This document shows, in pieces, positions 43,708 through 54,407 of a stretch of DNA of 64,000 nucleotides. Source of the DNA: Cryptomeria japonica (taxonomy: Eukaryota; Streptophyta; Pinopsida; Cupressales; Cupressaceae); NCBI RefSeq assembly GCF_030272615.1, contig NC_081408.1, forward strand, positions 620,306,476-620,370,475. The letters are read 5' to 3'. Below the pieces are notes generated by a model, which was not told where the DNA came from, ran no database searches, and worked only from the letters and a program-made list of their open reading frames with translations. Position 1 is the first letter of the stretch. Every line of letters starts with the position of its first letter. A program made the position numbers and the translations under genes.

Positions 43708-44307
43708 CCCATTTCTTCACTCTTAGATATCCATCATTTTGTGCATCAAATTCATAGTCATTTTTCAGGTTATCAAGGAGATCAATTTGTCATCTTCAAG
43801 CACTTAGATCATCTTAGTTGCATGCTAGTTTAGCTTTCATCATGTTGATAGTATCATGCTAATCCCATTTTCACGCTATCTTAATTCATAGCCATTGTAT
43901 ATCAATTTCATATCAATCTCTATGTTAGTTTAATTAGCACACCTAAGCTTTCAATTTAGAATCAATCTTAATCTCATATATTGCATTCCATCTTGCATTT
44001 CATCTTTTCATATCATTTGATCATCTAGCTAGGATATTAGTTGCATTCATTTTGATCTTGGTATATCCTTCAATCTTGTTCTTTAGGTTGAAATCTACAA
44101 GATCAAGTGCTCTTCCAAGTGAGAGCCACCTTTATTCTTGAAGATCCTTGGAGATAGAGGAACATGAGACGTGCTTGGGGTTTTGATTTTGAAGATAACT
44201 TAGTTTAGTTTCTATTTTGATTTTTAACTCTAACATAGTGTTTCATGTGTGTGTTTGATGTTGTTTGAATCTCTTTTTTAGATTCCACACTTTCCAGCAC
44301 ACATTTT

Positions 44308-44322
44308 TGGCATCCACAATTC
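44308..44322 (+). other. Primer-binding site of element H (degenerate)
   Basis: TGGCATCCACAATTC, four bases after the LTR end at 44303, the same spacing as in C. Resembles the tRNA-Lys-type PBS with several changes. Confidence 0.55.
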
Positions 44323-45361
44323 AAAATTCATAATTCTAGGCTTGTCTAGCCCACCTTGGATTTTTCATTTTCACTAACAGGTTTCTTGCAGGATTCTAAC
44401 AAGTGGTTTGTGGGGTTAAAGGAGGAGTTAATTAGTTCTTTTTTATTACTTTCTTAAGTTAGCCTAAAAACAACTTCATCTTATTTTGGTTCTTAAAAGG
44501 AACATCAAACTTTAATTTTTGGGCTTAAAAAGAACCACACTTGCAAAGGATAAAAAGAACCACAAACTCAAAATTCTCATTTTGCAAGTTAGGATCTCAC
44601 ACTTTATTTGGGATCTAAAAAGAACAAGACAATATTTCATTTCTTGCAAGAATAAAAAGAACAATCAGCATCTTTATTTGCAAGTTAAAAATAAAAATCA
44701 ACTTGTCCCTTTTGCAAAGTGATTTACTTTATTGCAACGATTTTCATTTTGTTGACCAGGATTTCCAATTCCTAGTTTAGAAAATCATTTCTATGTGGGA
44801 CTAAAAAGAACACCATGTTTGATTGGAGCAACATATCCAATTAGAACTTAGAAAATAATTGCTTTGAAAGGGTAAAAATAACTTTGTGTGCTTTGTCTTG
44901 AGTGGTAGGTATATGCTTAATTGGGTGACTAAAAAGCCAAACCCGCTCTTTTCATGCCTTATTTACTTTCAAGAAATTAAAACCTTTAGAGGGCCTACCT
45001 TCCCAAACGCCTTGAGGGGGCTAGTGAGAAGGGTACAACCCAAGTGGGCAATGGCGAAAGCCAAGTTTACATACCCACTATAATCAAATGTGCAGGTTGA
45101 TGAAAATCCCCTCCAATGAAAGTGTGTATTTGATAGTATTTCTCTAGTATCCTTGAGATGTGAAAAGACTTTGTTCTAAAGGTTGGGAAGCCTCTTAATT
45201 GATTTTATCATTTGTTGTGCCAAATGGAACCTTTACTACGAACCATAGAAATAAAAACTTTGAGCCGAGTCAGTTGCCATACATTGGCAATATCATAGTG
45301 CAAGGGTGGGGAAGAATCTGCCCCCAAGATCACTCACCATACATCTCCCAAGATAACTACA
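44323..45361 (+). other. 5' leader of element H with AAAAAGAAC array
   Basis: About eight TAAAAAGAAC/TAAAAGGAAC motifs between 44490 and 44930, often preceded by TTGCAAG. Then a conserved block (45305-45360) with GGGTGGGGAAGAATCTGCCC and ACTCACCATACATCTCCC, shared with C. No TTAGCGC array here. Ends at the LTR of I. Confidence 0.65.
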
Positions 45362-46783
45362 TGTAATCACATAAATCTGTCCACTTAATTAAATGAATAT
45401 TTGCTATTTATTTGATTATCTAACCATCAATAATCAGTTAATTAAATTAATATTTAGTTAATTCATCCTCAACCTCTTCTTCTATTAATTAAATAAATTA
45501 TTTAATCTATTTAAATTAATTCATTAAGCCACACTCTAAATCAATTAAATTAATAAAACATATTTATTTAATTTAACCCCCCTTTCCTCTTTTAAATAAA
45601 TAATAAAATATTTATTTAAATCCCTAAACTACCCCCCCACCACTTGCATTCTCCTACAAATGCAAGTTGCAACCACAATTGAAATAAATTAATTTTACTT
45701 TAATTAAAAACCAATTTTTCCTCACCTACCAAACCCACTTGCAAATCCTAAATCCCCTTCTAGACTCTTCTAACCACTTTCTAAGTTCTTCTAATCATTC
45801 CTAATTAGCCTAATCACCCTCCCTACTTATTGTCACATTCCCAAGCAACTTGAAGTCGCTTCTCAAAGCCTCAAAGTCTTTAAAAAGCATTTAATGCTTT
45901 ATGTGTTCAACAAGTTAACCCCTAAAGTCTTCCAAACCACTAATGGCTCTTACATGACCATTTATGGCTCTTACATAACCATTTATGGTTAACTCAACTC
46001 ACCCACATGGTTAGAGACTTTCCTTCTAACTCAACCCTCATTTGACTCATCGGTCTCTTCAAGCATTTATTGCTTTGACCATGGTTATCCTCACTTACTC
46101 TTGCATTATTCATTGGATAATGGTTTTATTCATTCAACTCAACATTAACCTTACCTCTCAAGCTAACCTTCAAGTCATGTCAAGCATTTCATGCTTCTTC
46201 CCTCTCCTCTCAAACCATCACATGGATCATAAACCCACCAATGTTGACCCTTGTTGATATTACTCAATCTCAACTATCCATTGCCCTATTTTACCTATAA
46301 ATAGAGCTCTCATTTCTCATTTTCACACATCTAGCCATAATCCAAAAATCTTGTATGCATCTAAGTTATAGTGAAATTTAAGAGAGGAAATCATAATCTA
46401 ATTTACATTGTTATTTTAGTTAAAAACCAATATATATTAATTAGGTGCTTTTTCATATCTATTAAGCTTGTATTTGTATAATCTCATAATCATTTTCAAC
46501 CTTGAGTCTCCATAAGACTTCCATAGCAGTGCAAAGTTGAGAGCTACACTCATGTGGAACTTGGAGAGGAGAGGAACAAGGGAGGACCAGCTATGAACAT
46601 CTTGGTTAGCATTTTGAGGAGTGTAGTATATCTCTTTTATATTTTCATGCTTTCCATTACATGTTTAATATCTCTCTTGATATGCTTGCTTAGGATAGTC
46701 TTTCATTTCTGACACTAACACTAACGTTTGAATTGCTTCTTGTGTTGTGTTTCCTAACATCTATCCCATTTTGCAGAGCATCA
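45362..46783 (+). repeat. 5' LTR of element I (1,422 bp)
   Basis: TATA-like TATAAATAGAG at 46296-46306. A short tandem duplication of GGCTCTTACATRACCATTTA lies near 45945-45985. The last ~320 bp match J (57080-57400). Confidence 0.8.
46296..46306 (+). promoter_or_regulatory. TATA box of element I
   Basis: TATAAATAGAG within the LTR, same string as in C and H. Confidence 0.7.
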
Positions 46784-46785
46784 TT

Positions 46786-46803
46786 TGGTGAACCCGACGT
46801 GAA
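46786..46803 (+). other. Primer-binding site of element I
   Basis: TGGTGAACCCGACGTGAA, two bases after the LTR. Identical 18-mer to A and B. Confidence 0.82.
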
Positions 46804-46875
46804 TCAAACAAGTAACCTTCTGATAGAAATTTGAAACTACTAACATTTTACTTATAGAAATTGACACACAAGTCA

Positions 46876-47195
46876 TGCTTTAGCGCTATTGAACTCGCTT
46901 TAGCGCCTTCGAAAGTTGGTGTTTAGTGCTTTCATTAGCTAAAGTAGCACTTTCATCTTTTAATTAGTGCTTTTGTCTTTGTTTTAGTGCTATTTTACTT
47001 TAAATAGCGCTATTGTAATTAGTTTAGCACTTTCACGCTCTCTGTTTGACAAAAAAAAAAAATTTGTTCGACAGGTTCTTTTAGCGCTTTTGTCCATTTT
47101 ATAGCGTATTTGTTTGGATTTTAGCGCTTTTGTCTATCAGTTAGCGCCTTCGTGTTAAATAATGCTTTTGTGTTTACACAGAGTAGCGCTATTGT
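46876..47195 (+). repeat. TTAGCGC-type array in the leader of I
   Basis: About 14 motifs of consensus TTTAGCGCTWTTG (examples at 46879, 46898, 47089 and 47119). Variants TAGTGC and TAGCAC are CpG deamination products of TAGCGC. The first copy is about 75 bp after the PBS. Confidence 0.78.
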
Positions 47196-48792
47196 AACAG
47201 AGAGTTGTAAAAAAAAATATTGTAACCGAAAATTTAAAAAAATTAGGCTTGTAGAAGCCCACCAAAAACTTTTTTTTTACTAACTGTTTGGTTTTTATGC
47301 AGGTTTTTGCTAACTCTATTGCAGGACTTGAAGAGTTAGATTAGGAAGTTTAAACTCTTTTTTTACTAACTTTGTTTTTAAAGTTGGGTTAAAGAGAATT
47401 CACTTTCTATTTTGGGTTAAAAATCGACTTCACCTTTCATTTTGGGTCATAAAATAAATCAAATTTTTCAGTTTGGGCTTTTAAAAAGAACCTCATTTTG
47501 CAAGTTAAAACGAACCACAAAACTCACATCAAACAAATTTATGTTTTTGCAAGTTAGGGGGCAAATTTTCATTTGGGTTTAAAAACAAAACAAACGAACT
47601 TTCATTTTCTTGCAAAAGTCTAAAAATCATAATCAATTTTCATTTTTGCAAGTTAAAAAGAACCAACAACTTGTCAAAGTTCTGTTTCCAAATCGATTTT
47701 ACTTCAAGCAAAAATGTGCTTCATTTTGGTTGGCCAGGATTTCAATTTCATAGATTAAACAACATTTTTCCTTGAAATTAAAAAGAACACCATGTTTGTT
47801 GAAGCAACATCTCCAAATAGTATTTAAATCACATTGCAATAAACCAGTTAAAAAGAACAAGTGTTTTCAGTGTTTGGCACACTTGTGAAAAAAGTCTATA
47901 GAGTGGTCCTACTTCTAACACACACTATCCTCTCCCTTGTCTTTCATGGTCCTAGGTGCAAGAGAAAAGTGTTAGTAACGCTCGAAATTTTATCTTTTTA
48001 GGAGAGGTTTGCCAAGAGACACATCACTCTTGGGAATGACCTCGCATGGTAAATCTTTCGAGCCGCTATAGAAATTAGGTGTGAGTGAAAGTTGTAGCCT
48101 TGGGTATAGTTGTTCCTTCAGTGTAACTTGTCAAAAGGACATATGGGCCCCACCACAAGTTACAAGGATATTAAGTGAGTCACTGCAGAATGAACTTATG
48201 TCCAAAAACATCGAACATTACTAGACACCTTTTATTATAGAAATCCACCTGTTCTATTGATTGAGAATATTTGAGAGAAGTTCAGTGCAAGAGCATAGAT
48301 GGTTTTTCTCCCAAGATACTCACTATACATATTTCCTTGAGTAGAAATAGGGCTTTTTGAAAGACTACTTGGAGCTTGATAGAAGTGGTGACTCCCCCAT
48401 CATAGGGATCATCTATCTGTTATGCTTGCGCAAGACTTAGTATATTGCATCCTTACCTGCCACGGCAGGATTCATAAGGTATGTAGTACCAAAGTTGAAG
48501 AAATATCAAGATGTGGGTTGAAATTATCGCAACTGGCCATTGACCTTGAAGATAAAGTGTGTTTCAAGTGTCTTCATTTTGTGTCAGACCAATAATAATT
48601 TGAGCTGACTTTAGGCTTTTAGAAAAACATACAAAAACTTTTGAAAAGGGGTCAAAAAAGTTCAAATATTGGGTTGATTTAGACCCACACCTATTTATGC
48701 CTTTTGAGGCAAAATTATTGTGCTTGTGTGCTTGCTATGTTTTCTTGTCAAAGAACTTCAAAACAAATTTAAACCAAGTATTCATCCAACAC

Positions 48793-48797
48793 AATTT
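48793..48797. repeat. Target-site duplication AATTT of element E (left)
   Basis: Identical to 55449-55453. Confidence 0.9.
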
Positions 48798-49840
48798 TGT
48801 TACGTCCCGGAGACAACTGAGAGGGGGGGGGGGGTGAATCAGTTGTCTAATAAATTCAAACCAATTAACCAACATAATGCTTAATACCGGTAAACCAGTT
48901 AAGTATGCTGGTAGACAGTGTTAACAGTAAATTGCTATACCGGTAAGGATTAATACATGAAACATAAACAAAAAGTCATCCACCACACATGACACCAATA
49001 TTTGTACGTGGAAACCCTGTAAGGGGAAAAACCACGGTGGGAAACCTTACCCACAATCAGATGATACTACTGCAGATAGTAAGTGTACATAAATGGGGTC
49101 TGCACATGCAGAAAGGCCAATAGCCTAGAGCTCACTGCTCAATCACAAAATGGGAGTCACATTGACTACAGTTGGATGGTTAAATCCAATAAGAATGTAC
49201 TGCACAAAATAGCATCTTCATATGCTGGATTCAGTACCGGTGTAATGCTGATATGCTTCTACAAAAACCTAACTTCACCTTCAAATGATGTCTTCATGTA
49301 TTCCTCTGCTTAATCTCGCATATACCTTCACATAATTCTTTTTCGCATTCCACACTTGATCTTACAAATAAGATCTTACATTTATACCATACCCTAAGAC
49401 CAATTTTAGTAGGTCGGCTCTACAAGATATTACAATAAAACATTTTCCATACAATATAATATATGATGCAATAACTGATTAAACATGTCGGCTAAATGCA
49501 TTTACAACAATAATAAATCATCTCCATAGTGTGCCATGTTGATCTGGAAAAGATAAACCTACCGGTGTAACCCTAGATAACCTGGACCTATTTGCCAGTA
49601 AAAGCAAATATGCAAATATGAATATACCAATGATTAATTCTTCAAAACAAAGTGTCCACATGATGTCTTCGACATTACCAAGTGTCTTCCATATCATTCC
49701 AGGTACCGGTGAACAATATATCCTGTCGGTGAACCATATACCAGTAACTGTTGCATAGTTTACTTGCTTGCCGGTGAATGTTGCTAGATCTCCAAAGTAG
49801 GTGTTGACATCAATGACAAAACCATACCAAAATACCAAAA
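48798..49840 (-). repeat. 3' LTR of element E (1,043 bp)
   Basis: Left copy. The plus strand starts TGTTACGTCCCGG and carries a run of 12 G near 48823, versus 8 G in the right LTR. Confidence 0.92.
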
Positions 49841-49854
49841 ATCTCCCCCTTTTG
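49841..49854 (-). other. Polypurine tract of element E
   Basis: The minus strand reads CAAAAGGGGGAGAT next to the 3' LTR. A second AAAGGGGGA tract lies upstream at about 50049-50058. Confidence 0.82.
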
Positions 49855-50197
49855 CATTGATGGCAACACAAGATGGAAAAACCATCAAAGTGCCAAAATA
49901 GAAATGCCAAATACAAAAACCAACAATCTCCATTTCTCCCCTGGGAGTAACATGTGTTTATCAAAAGATTTTTCAATACCAATCTCTCCTTAAATGTGTT
50001 TTTCAAAATCTCTCCCCAAAAAGATAATGTATTTTTCCATAGATATCTTTCCCCCTTTGACATCAAATGCCAAAGTTACAAAATTCAAGTTCTTACAAAA
50101 TACCAACTACTCCTCCTAAGAAGTAGCTTCCTCATCAAATACTGGAATAAAAGATTTGTCTTTTTAATTCTGCCAGTTGATGACAATCATAAACTAT

Positions 50198-51031
50198 CTA
50201 AGTCTCTACCAGTGGTGGTATGACTCCAAGCTGATCTCTGAGATATTCAAAAGTCTCCTTACGCAAAGGTTTTGTGAAAATATTTGCAAGTTGTTCTTTA
50301 GTATTCACATAAACCGGTTTTATCTCCTTTTCTTCAACTTTTTCCCTTAGAAAAATTAGTTTGATAGAAACATGTTTTGTTTTAGAATGTAATACCGGAT
50401 TCTAAGATATATCAATTGCTATAGTGTTATCACAATAAATAGTAATAGGCTCCTTGCACTTTACCTTTATGTCTTTCAACATTTGCTTAAGCCATAGTAC
50501 CTGTGTATAGTTAGTTGTTGCTGCAACATATTCTGATTCTGTTGTTGATAAAGATGTACAACTCTGTTTCTTACTCAACCAAGAAACTAATCTCTTTCCA
50601 AGAAAGAATGCTCCTCCAGTGGTGCTCTTTCTATCATCCACATCTCCTACCCAATTTGCATCTGTGTATGCACATAGGTCGAAATTTCCATCTCTAGGAT
50701 ACCATAATCCAAGATTTGTTGTGCCTTGTAAGTACCGAAAAATCCTTTTTACTGTTGATTCATGATTTTCCCTAGGATTAATTTGAAATATAGAAACAAT
50801 ACATACTACATTCATAATATTAGGCCTGGTTTGTGTCAAATACAGTAAACCTCCTATCATAGATTTGTATCTAGTTGGATTAATAGGTGTAGATTCTTCC
50901 CTTTGGGATAATTTGTCATTTGTAGTCATGGGTGTGCTTACCGGTTTAGAGTTCTCCATCCCAAATTTCTTTAGTAATTCTTTCAAGTACTTGGATTGAC
51001 TCAAAAATATACCTTTATCAGTTTGAGAAAT
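50198..51031 (-). pseudogene. pol: RNase H of element E
   Basis: Begins after the 51031 stop (I-S-Q-T-D-K-G-I-F-L). Contains S-K-P-V-S-T-P-M, Y-T-D-A-N-W-V-G-D, K-S-T-T-G-G-A-F-F-L-G, T-E-S-E-Y-V-A-A and I-Y-C-D-N-T-x-A-I. There is a stop at 50401 within the segment, and the natural stop is at 50198-50200. Catalytic Asp and Glu are present. Confidence 0.9.
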
Positions 51032-51849
51032 CTACAAACCTAAAAAGAATTTTATTACTCCAATCATAGACATTTCAAATTCTTGTTGCATTTTAAGAGA
51101 AAATTCCTTACATAATCCATCTTCTCCTCCAAAGATTATATCATCAACAAAAACTTCAATAATCAAGATGTCAACATTAGTTACTTTGTAATATAAATTT
51201 CTATCTGCATTTCCTTCAGTAAAACCAATCTTTAAAAGATATTTATCCAACCTTGCATACCAAGCTCCTGGGGCTTGTTTCAATCCATACAGAGCTTTTC
51301 TTAACTTGCAAACCATATCATTGTCATATGTCAAAGAAAATCCATCAGGTTGTTTAATATATACTTCTTCTTCAAGATCTCCATTCAAAAATGCACATTT
51401 AATATCTATTTGATAAACTTTTTAATCCTTGTGAGCTGCAAAAGCCAAAAATAATCTAACTGCCTCAATTCTGGCTACCAGTGCAAAGGTTTCATTGTAA
51501 TCAACTCCTTCTTTCTGAGAATATCCCTTACACACTAGTCTTGCTTTATTTCTGACAACCTTACCATTTTCATTAAGTTTGTTTCTGAATACCCATTTGG
51601 TTCCAATTACATTTTTATCTTTAGGCCGAGGAACTAATATCCAAGTATTATTTTTTTCAATTTGTCCTAATTCTTCTTCCATAGCTTTAATCCAAAATTT
51701 ATCTTCACATGCCTCATTGATAGATGATTGTTCAATTTGAGAAATAAGACATACCTCTTCATTTGCCAATCTTCCTCTTGTCATAACTCCTTTAAATTTG
51801 TTTCCAATTATCTGATCTTCAGAATGATTCAATCTTACATACTGGGGTG
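51032..51849 (-). pseudogene. pol: Reverse transcriptase of element E
   Basis: [22 protein letters not shown] and K-A-R-L-V-C-K-G-Y near 51650-51530, the E-T-F-A-L-V-A-R motif, stop near 51421, [14 protein letters not shown], and the catalytic F-V-D-D-I-I-F-G near 51150. A stop near 51031 follows L-G-L. Both palm Asp residues are encoded. Confidence 0.92.
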
Positions 51850-52981
51850 TCATAGTTTGTTGTTGTTCTTCAATTATTGTGGAATCTTCTGATAATATTG
51901 GGGTAACTAGATCTTCATTCTGTACCGGTGGATTTAGAGTAGGTTCATTTGTCAAAAAATTTCTTGTCGGTTCAGAGTCTATATACCTTGAAGTTCCTCT
52001 GAATTGTTCATCAATCTTTACATTTGTACTTTCACCAATTTTCTGCAATCTTTTGTTAAAACATCTATATGCCTTGCTCTTAGATGAATAACCAAGAAAT
52101 ATTCCTTCATCACTTCTAGGATCAAATTTGCCAATATACTCATCTCTTCTAATATAACATTTACTTCCAAAAATTATGAAATACTTAAGAGTGGGAGTAT
52201 TACCAAACCATAGTTCATGAGGGGTCTTACTGGTTTCACCTTTGATGTGAACTTTGTTGAATGTATAGACAGCAGTGCTAACTGCCTCTCTCCAATACAC
52301 ATGTGGTAGATTTGCTTCTGATAACATACTTCTTGTTGCATCCAAGATAGTTTTGTTTTTCCTTTCAACAACTCCATTTTGTTGTGGTGTCTGAGGTGCT
52401 GATAAATGTCTTCTAATTCCATTCACTTCATAGAATATATTAAAGTTCTTAGATGTGAATTCTCCTCCTTGATCTGATCTTAAACATTTAATTTTCTTAC
52501 CGGTTTCATTTTCAACCATTGCTTTGAACAATTTGAGCTTCCCAAGTGCTTCTGACTTTTCTCTGAGAAAAGTAACCCAACACATTCTAGAATAATCATC
52601 AATAATTAGCATGAAATATCTATCACCTTGTAAGCTTCTAGTTCTAGCTGGACCACATAAATCAGTGTGAATCAAATCAAGAGCATTATTGGATTTTTCT
52701 GGAATACTTTTGAAACTAGCTCTAACTTGTTTTCCAAATTGACATTCCTTACAAATTGTATTCTAAGGTTTCACAATTTTAGGTAGATCTCTAACTTCCT
52801 TAGAAGTGCTGATTTTTACCATGCAATCAAAGTTTACATGACATAGTCTCTTATGCCATAACCAACTTTCATCTATATGTGCAATCAAACATGCCTTTTC
52901 ACTATTATTCAAATCAAAGATATTACCTCTAGTCTGATTACCGGTTGCAATTTCCAAACCAGTTCTATCATGATTTTTCAT
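51850..52981 (-). pseudogene. pol: Integrase of element E
   Basis: GAG-pre-integrase and HHCC zinc region (L-W-H-K-R-L-C-H ... C-K-E-C-Q-F-G-K) at about 52850-52735 with one stop at 52762. The catalytic core follows with [16 protein letters not shown] and N-G-V-V-E-R-K-N, so D, D and E are all present. A C-terminal domain follows ([15 protein letters not shown]). It would insert cDNA into chromosomes. Core intact, upstream broken. Confidence 0.92.
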
Positions 52982-54360
52982 TTTCCATTTTTAAATTGTA
53001 ACTGAAATCCCTTCTCAACTAATTGTCCAACACTTAAAATATTATGCTTTAATCCTTCAACATAGTAGACATTGTCAGTGTTATGCTTACCATCAAGAGA
53101 TATTGAACCCTTACCTTTGATTGAATAGGCTTTGTCATCATCAAATCTTACCAAATCTCCATTGTATTCTTGAAAGTTCAAGAATTTACCTTTGTCTCTA
53201 GTCATATGATGTGAGCATCCTGAGTTAATGATCCATTCATCCTTTGTTTCAACTTTAGCTGCTAGGGCTTGTTCTACCGGTTGAGCAGTAGGTGTCAGTT
53301 GATCTTTTGTTATAGCAACAAAAACCCATCCATTGTCTATTGGATCCTCATCAGAATCATCAGTCACTCCTTCATCAGCAATGTAACAAGATTTATCTTT
53401 GTTCTTCTTAAATTTGTATCTCTGATATTCAGGATTAGGCTTGTATGTTCTTCTAGCTTCTTCTCTTAGTCTAGCATGTCTATCAGGGCATCTTGAAGCC
53501 ATATGACCAATCTTATTGTAGTTAAAACATTTAAAGGGTGCTTTACCTTCATACTTACTTCCAATTGGACCTTTTTGCATTTTTCTTGTAAATAATGCTT
53601 CAAGTTTTTCAAGTTTTCCATTCTCCTTCCTGGTTTCCTCAAGTTCTCTTGCATAAAAGGCTCTCCAGTCTGATTTGTCAAATGATGGAGTAGATGAAGT
53701 TGATGCTTTAAAGGCCAAATCAGTTTTTATAGTAGCAACAGGACCAAATTCTTCAATTTCAAAAGCTGAAAGTTTTCCAATCAATGTATCCCTAGTTACT
53801 GATGTATTAGGCATTGTTCTCAACTCATTTATAGCAGTAACCTTCATTTTATATGCCAGTGGCAAACCTCTTAAGATTTTTGAAACAATTTCATCCTCAC
53901 TCAAGGTTCCTCCACAACATTTAATATCCAAAACAATTTCATTTACTCTTTCCATAAAAGCAGAAATCCTTTCATCTTCTTCCATTTTCATTTGTTCATG
54001 CCTGACTTGGAAGCTTTCAAGTTTTGCAATTTTGACTATGGAATCTCCTTCATTTAATGTTTCCAAGTGATCCCAAATAGCTTTAGTAGTAGACCTATCT
54101 GATATTCCCATGATTTGTTGATCTAATAGTGCACTCAAAAGTGTTTCTCTTGCTTTGCAGTCATTTTCTTCATCTTTAGCTAAGGTAGTTGGAGCAGTTT
54201 GACCAGCTACAGTAGTAGTATAACCATTCTTAGTAACTTCCTAGATGTCTTTACCAATGCAATTCAGATGTGTCTCCATCCTGATCTTCCATATCCCATA
54301 GTTGGTTCCATCAAGTTTAGGACTGTCCTTCCTGAAATAATTAGTAGACACTGGATCTCC
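52978..54360 (-). pseudogene. gag: Gag-protease of element E, protease Asp replaced
   Basis: Copia gag beginning about 54360 (L-D-G-T-N-Y-G-I-W-K-I-R-M) with a TAG near 54243 where Trp is expected, then open from 54138. Capsid-like region, then the CCHC knuckle C-F-N-Y-N-K-I-G-H-M-A-S-R-C (about 53530-53490). The protease motif W-I-I-N-S-G-C-S-H-H-M-T near 53225 has Asn (AAT) where D-S-G is needed. Element F has the usual Asp. Gag packages RNA. The catalytic Asp loss disables maturation. Confidence 0.88.
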
Positions 54361-54392
54361 TCAAGTTGTTAAACTTCTGCAAAAGAGGACTA

Positions 54393-54406
54393 GGCTCTGA
54401 TACCAA
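54393..54406 (-). other. Primer-binding site of element E (initiator-Met type)
   Basis: The minus strand reads TTGGTATCAGAGCC, just inside the LTR ending at 54408. The PBS type is shared with D. Confidence 0.88.
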
Positions 54407-54407
54407 T

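Larger units (their letters stand above)
36047..45361 (+). mobile_element. Element H: LTR and leader of a gypsy element, interrupted by G and a TRIM
   Basis: The LTR starts TGTAGACACCTAAAA at 36047 and ends CAGCACACA at 44303. Inside it are G (36688-42978) and the TRIM (43053-43418). Without them the LTR is about 1.6 kb. A TATA-like TATAAATAGAG is at 43697-43707. The PBS region (44308) and leader follow up to 45361, where element I's LTR begins. No gag of H is present. LTR ends, TATA and leader blocks match element C. Confidence 0.75.
46804..48797 (+). other. 5' leader of element I, part 1
   Basis: TTAGCGC array (46876-47195), then a TGCAGG-containing segment (about 47300), then AAAAAGAAC motifs (47470-47860), then sequence without visible coding to the E insertion. 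Contains CTCCCAAGATACTCAC near 48310, related to the block shared by C and H. Confidence 0.7.

Noticed and set aside
48811-48841. G-runs in E, F and D LTRs as G-quadruplexes
   Set aside because: A single G run does not make an intramolecular quadruplex. Kept only as a shared tail motif.
49518-50066. 182-codon minus frame in E's 3' LTR
   Set aside because: It spans the LTR and PPT, and the right LTR of E lacks the full frame. Not a gene.
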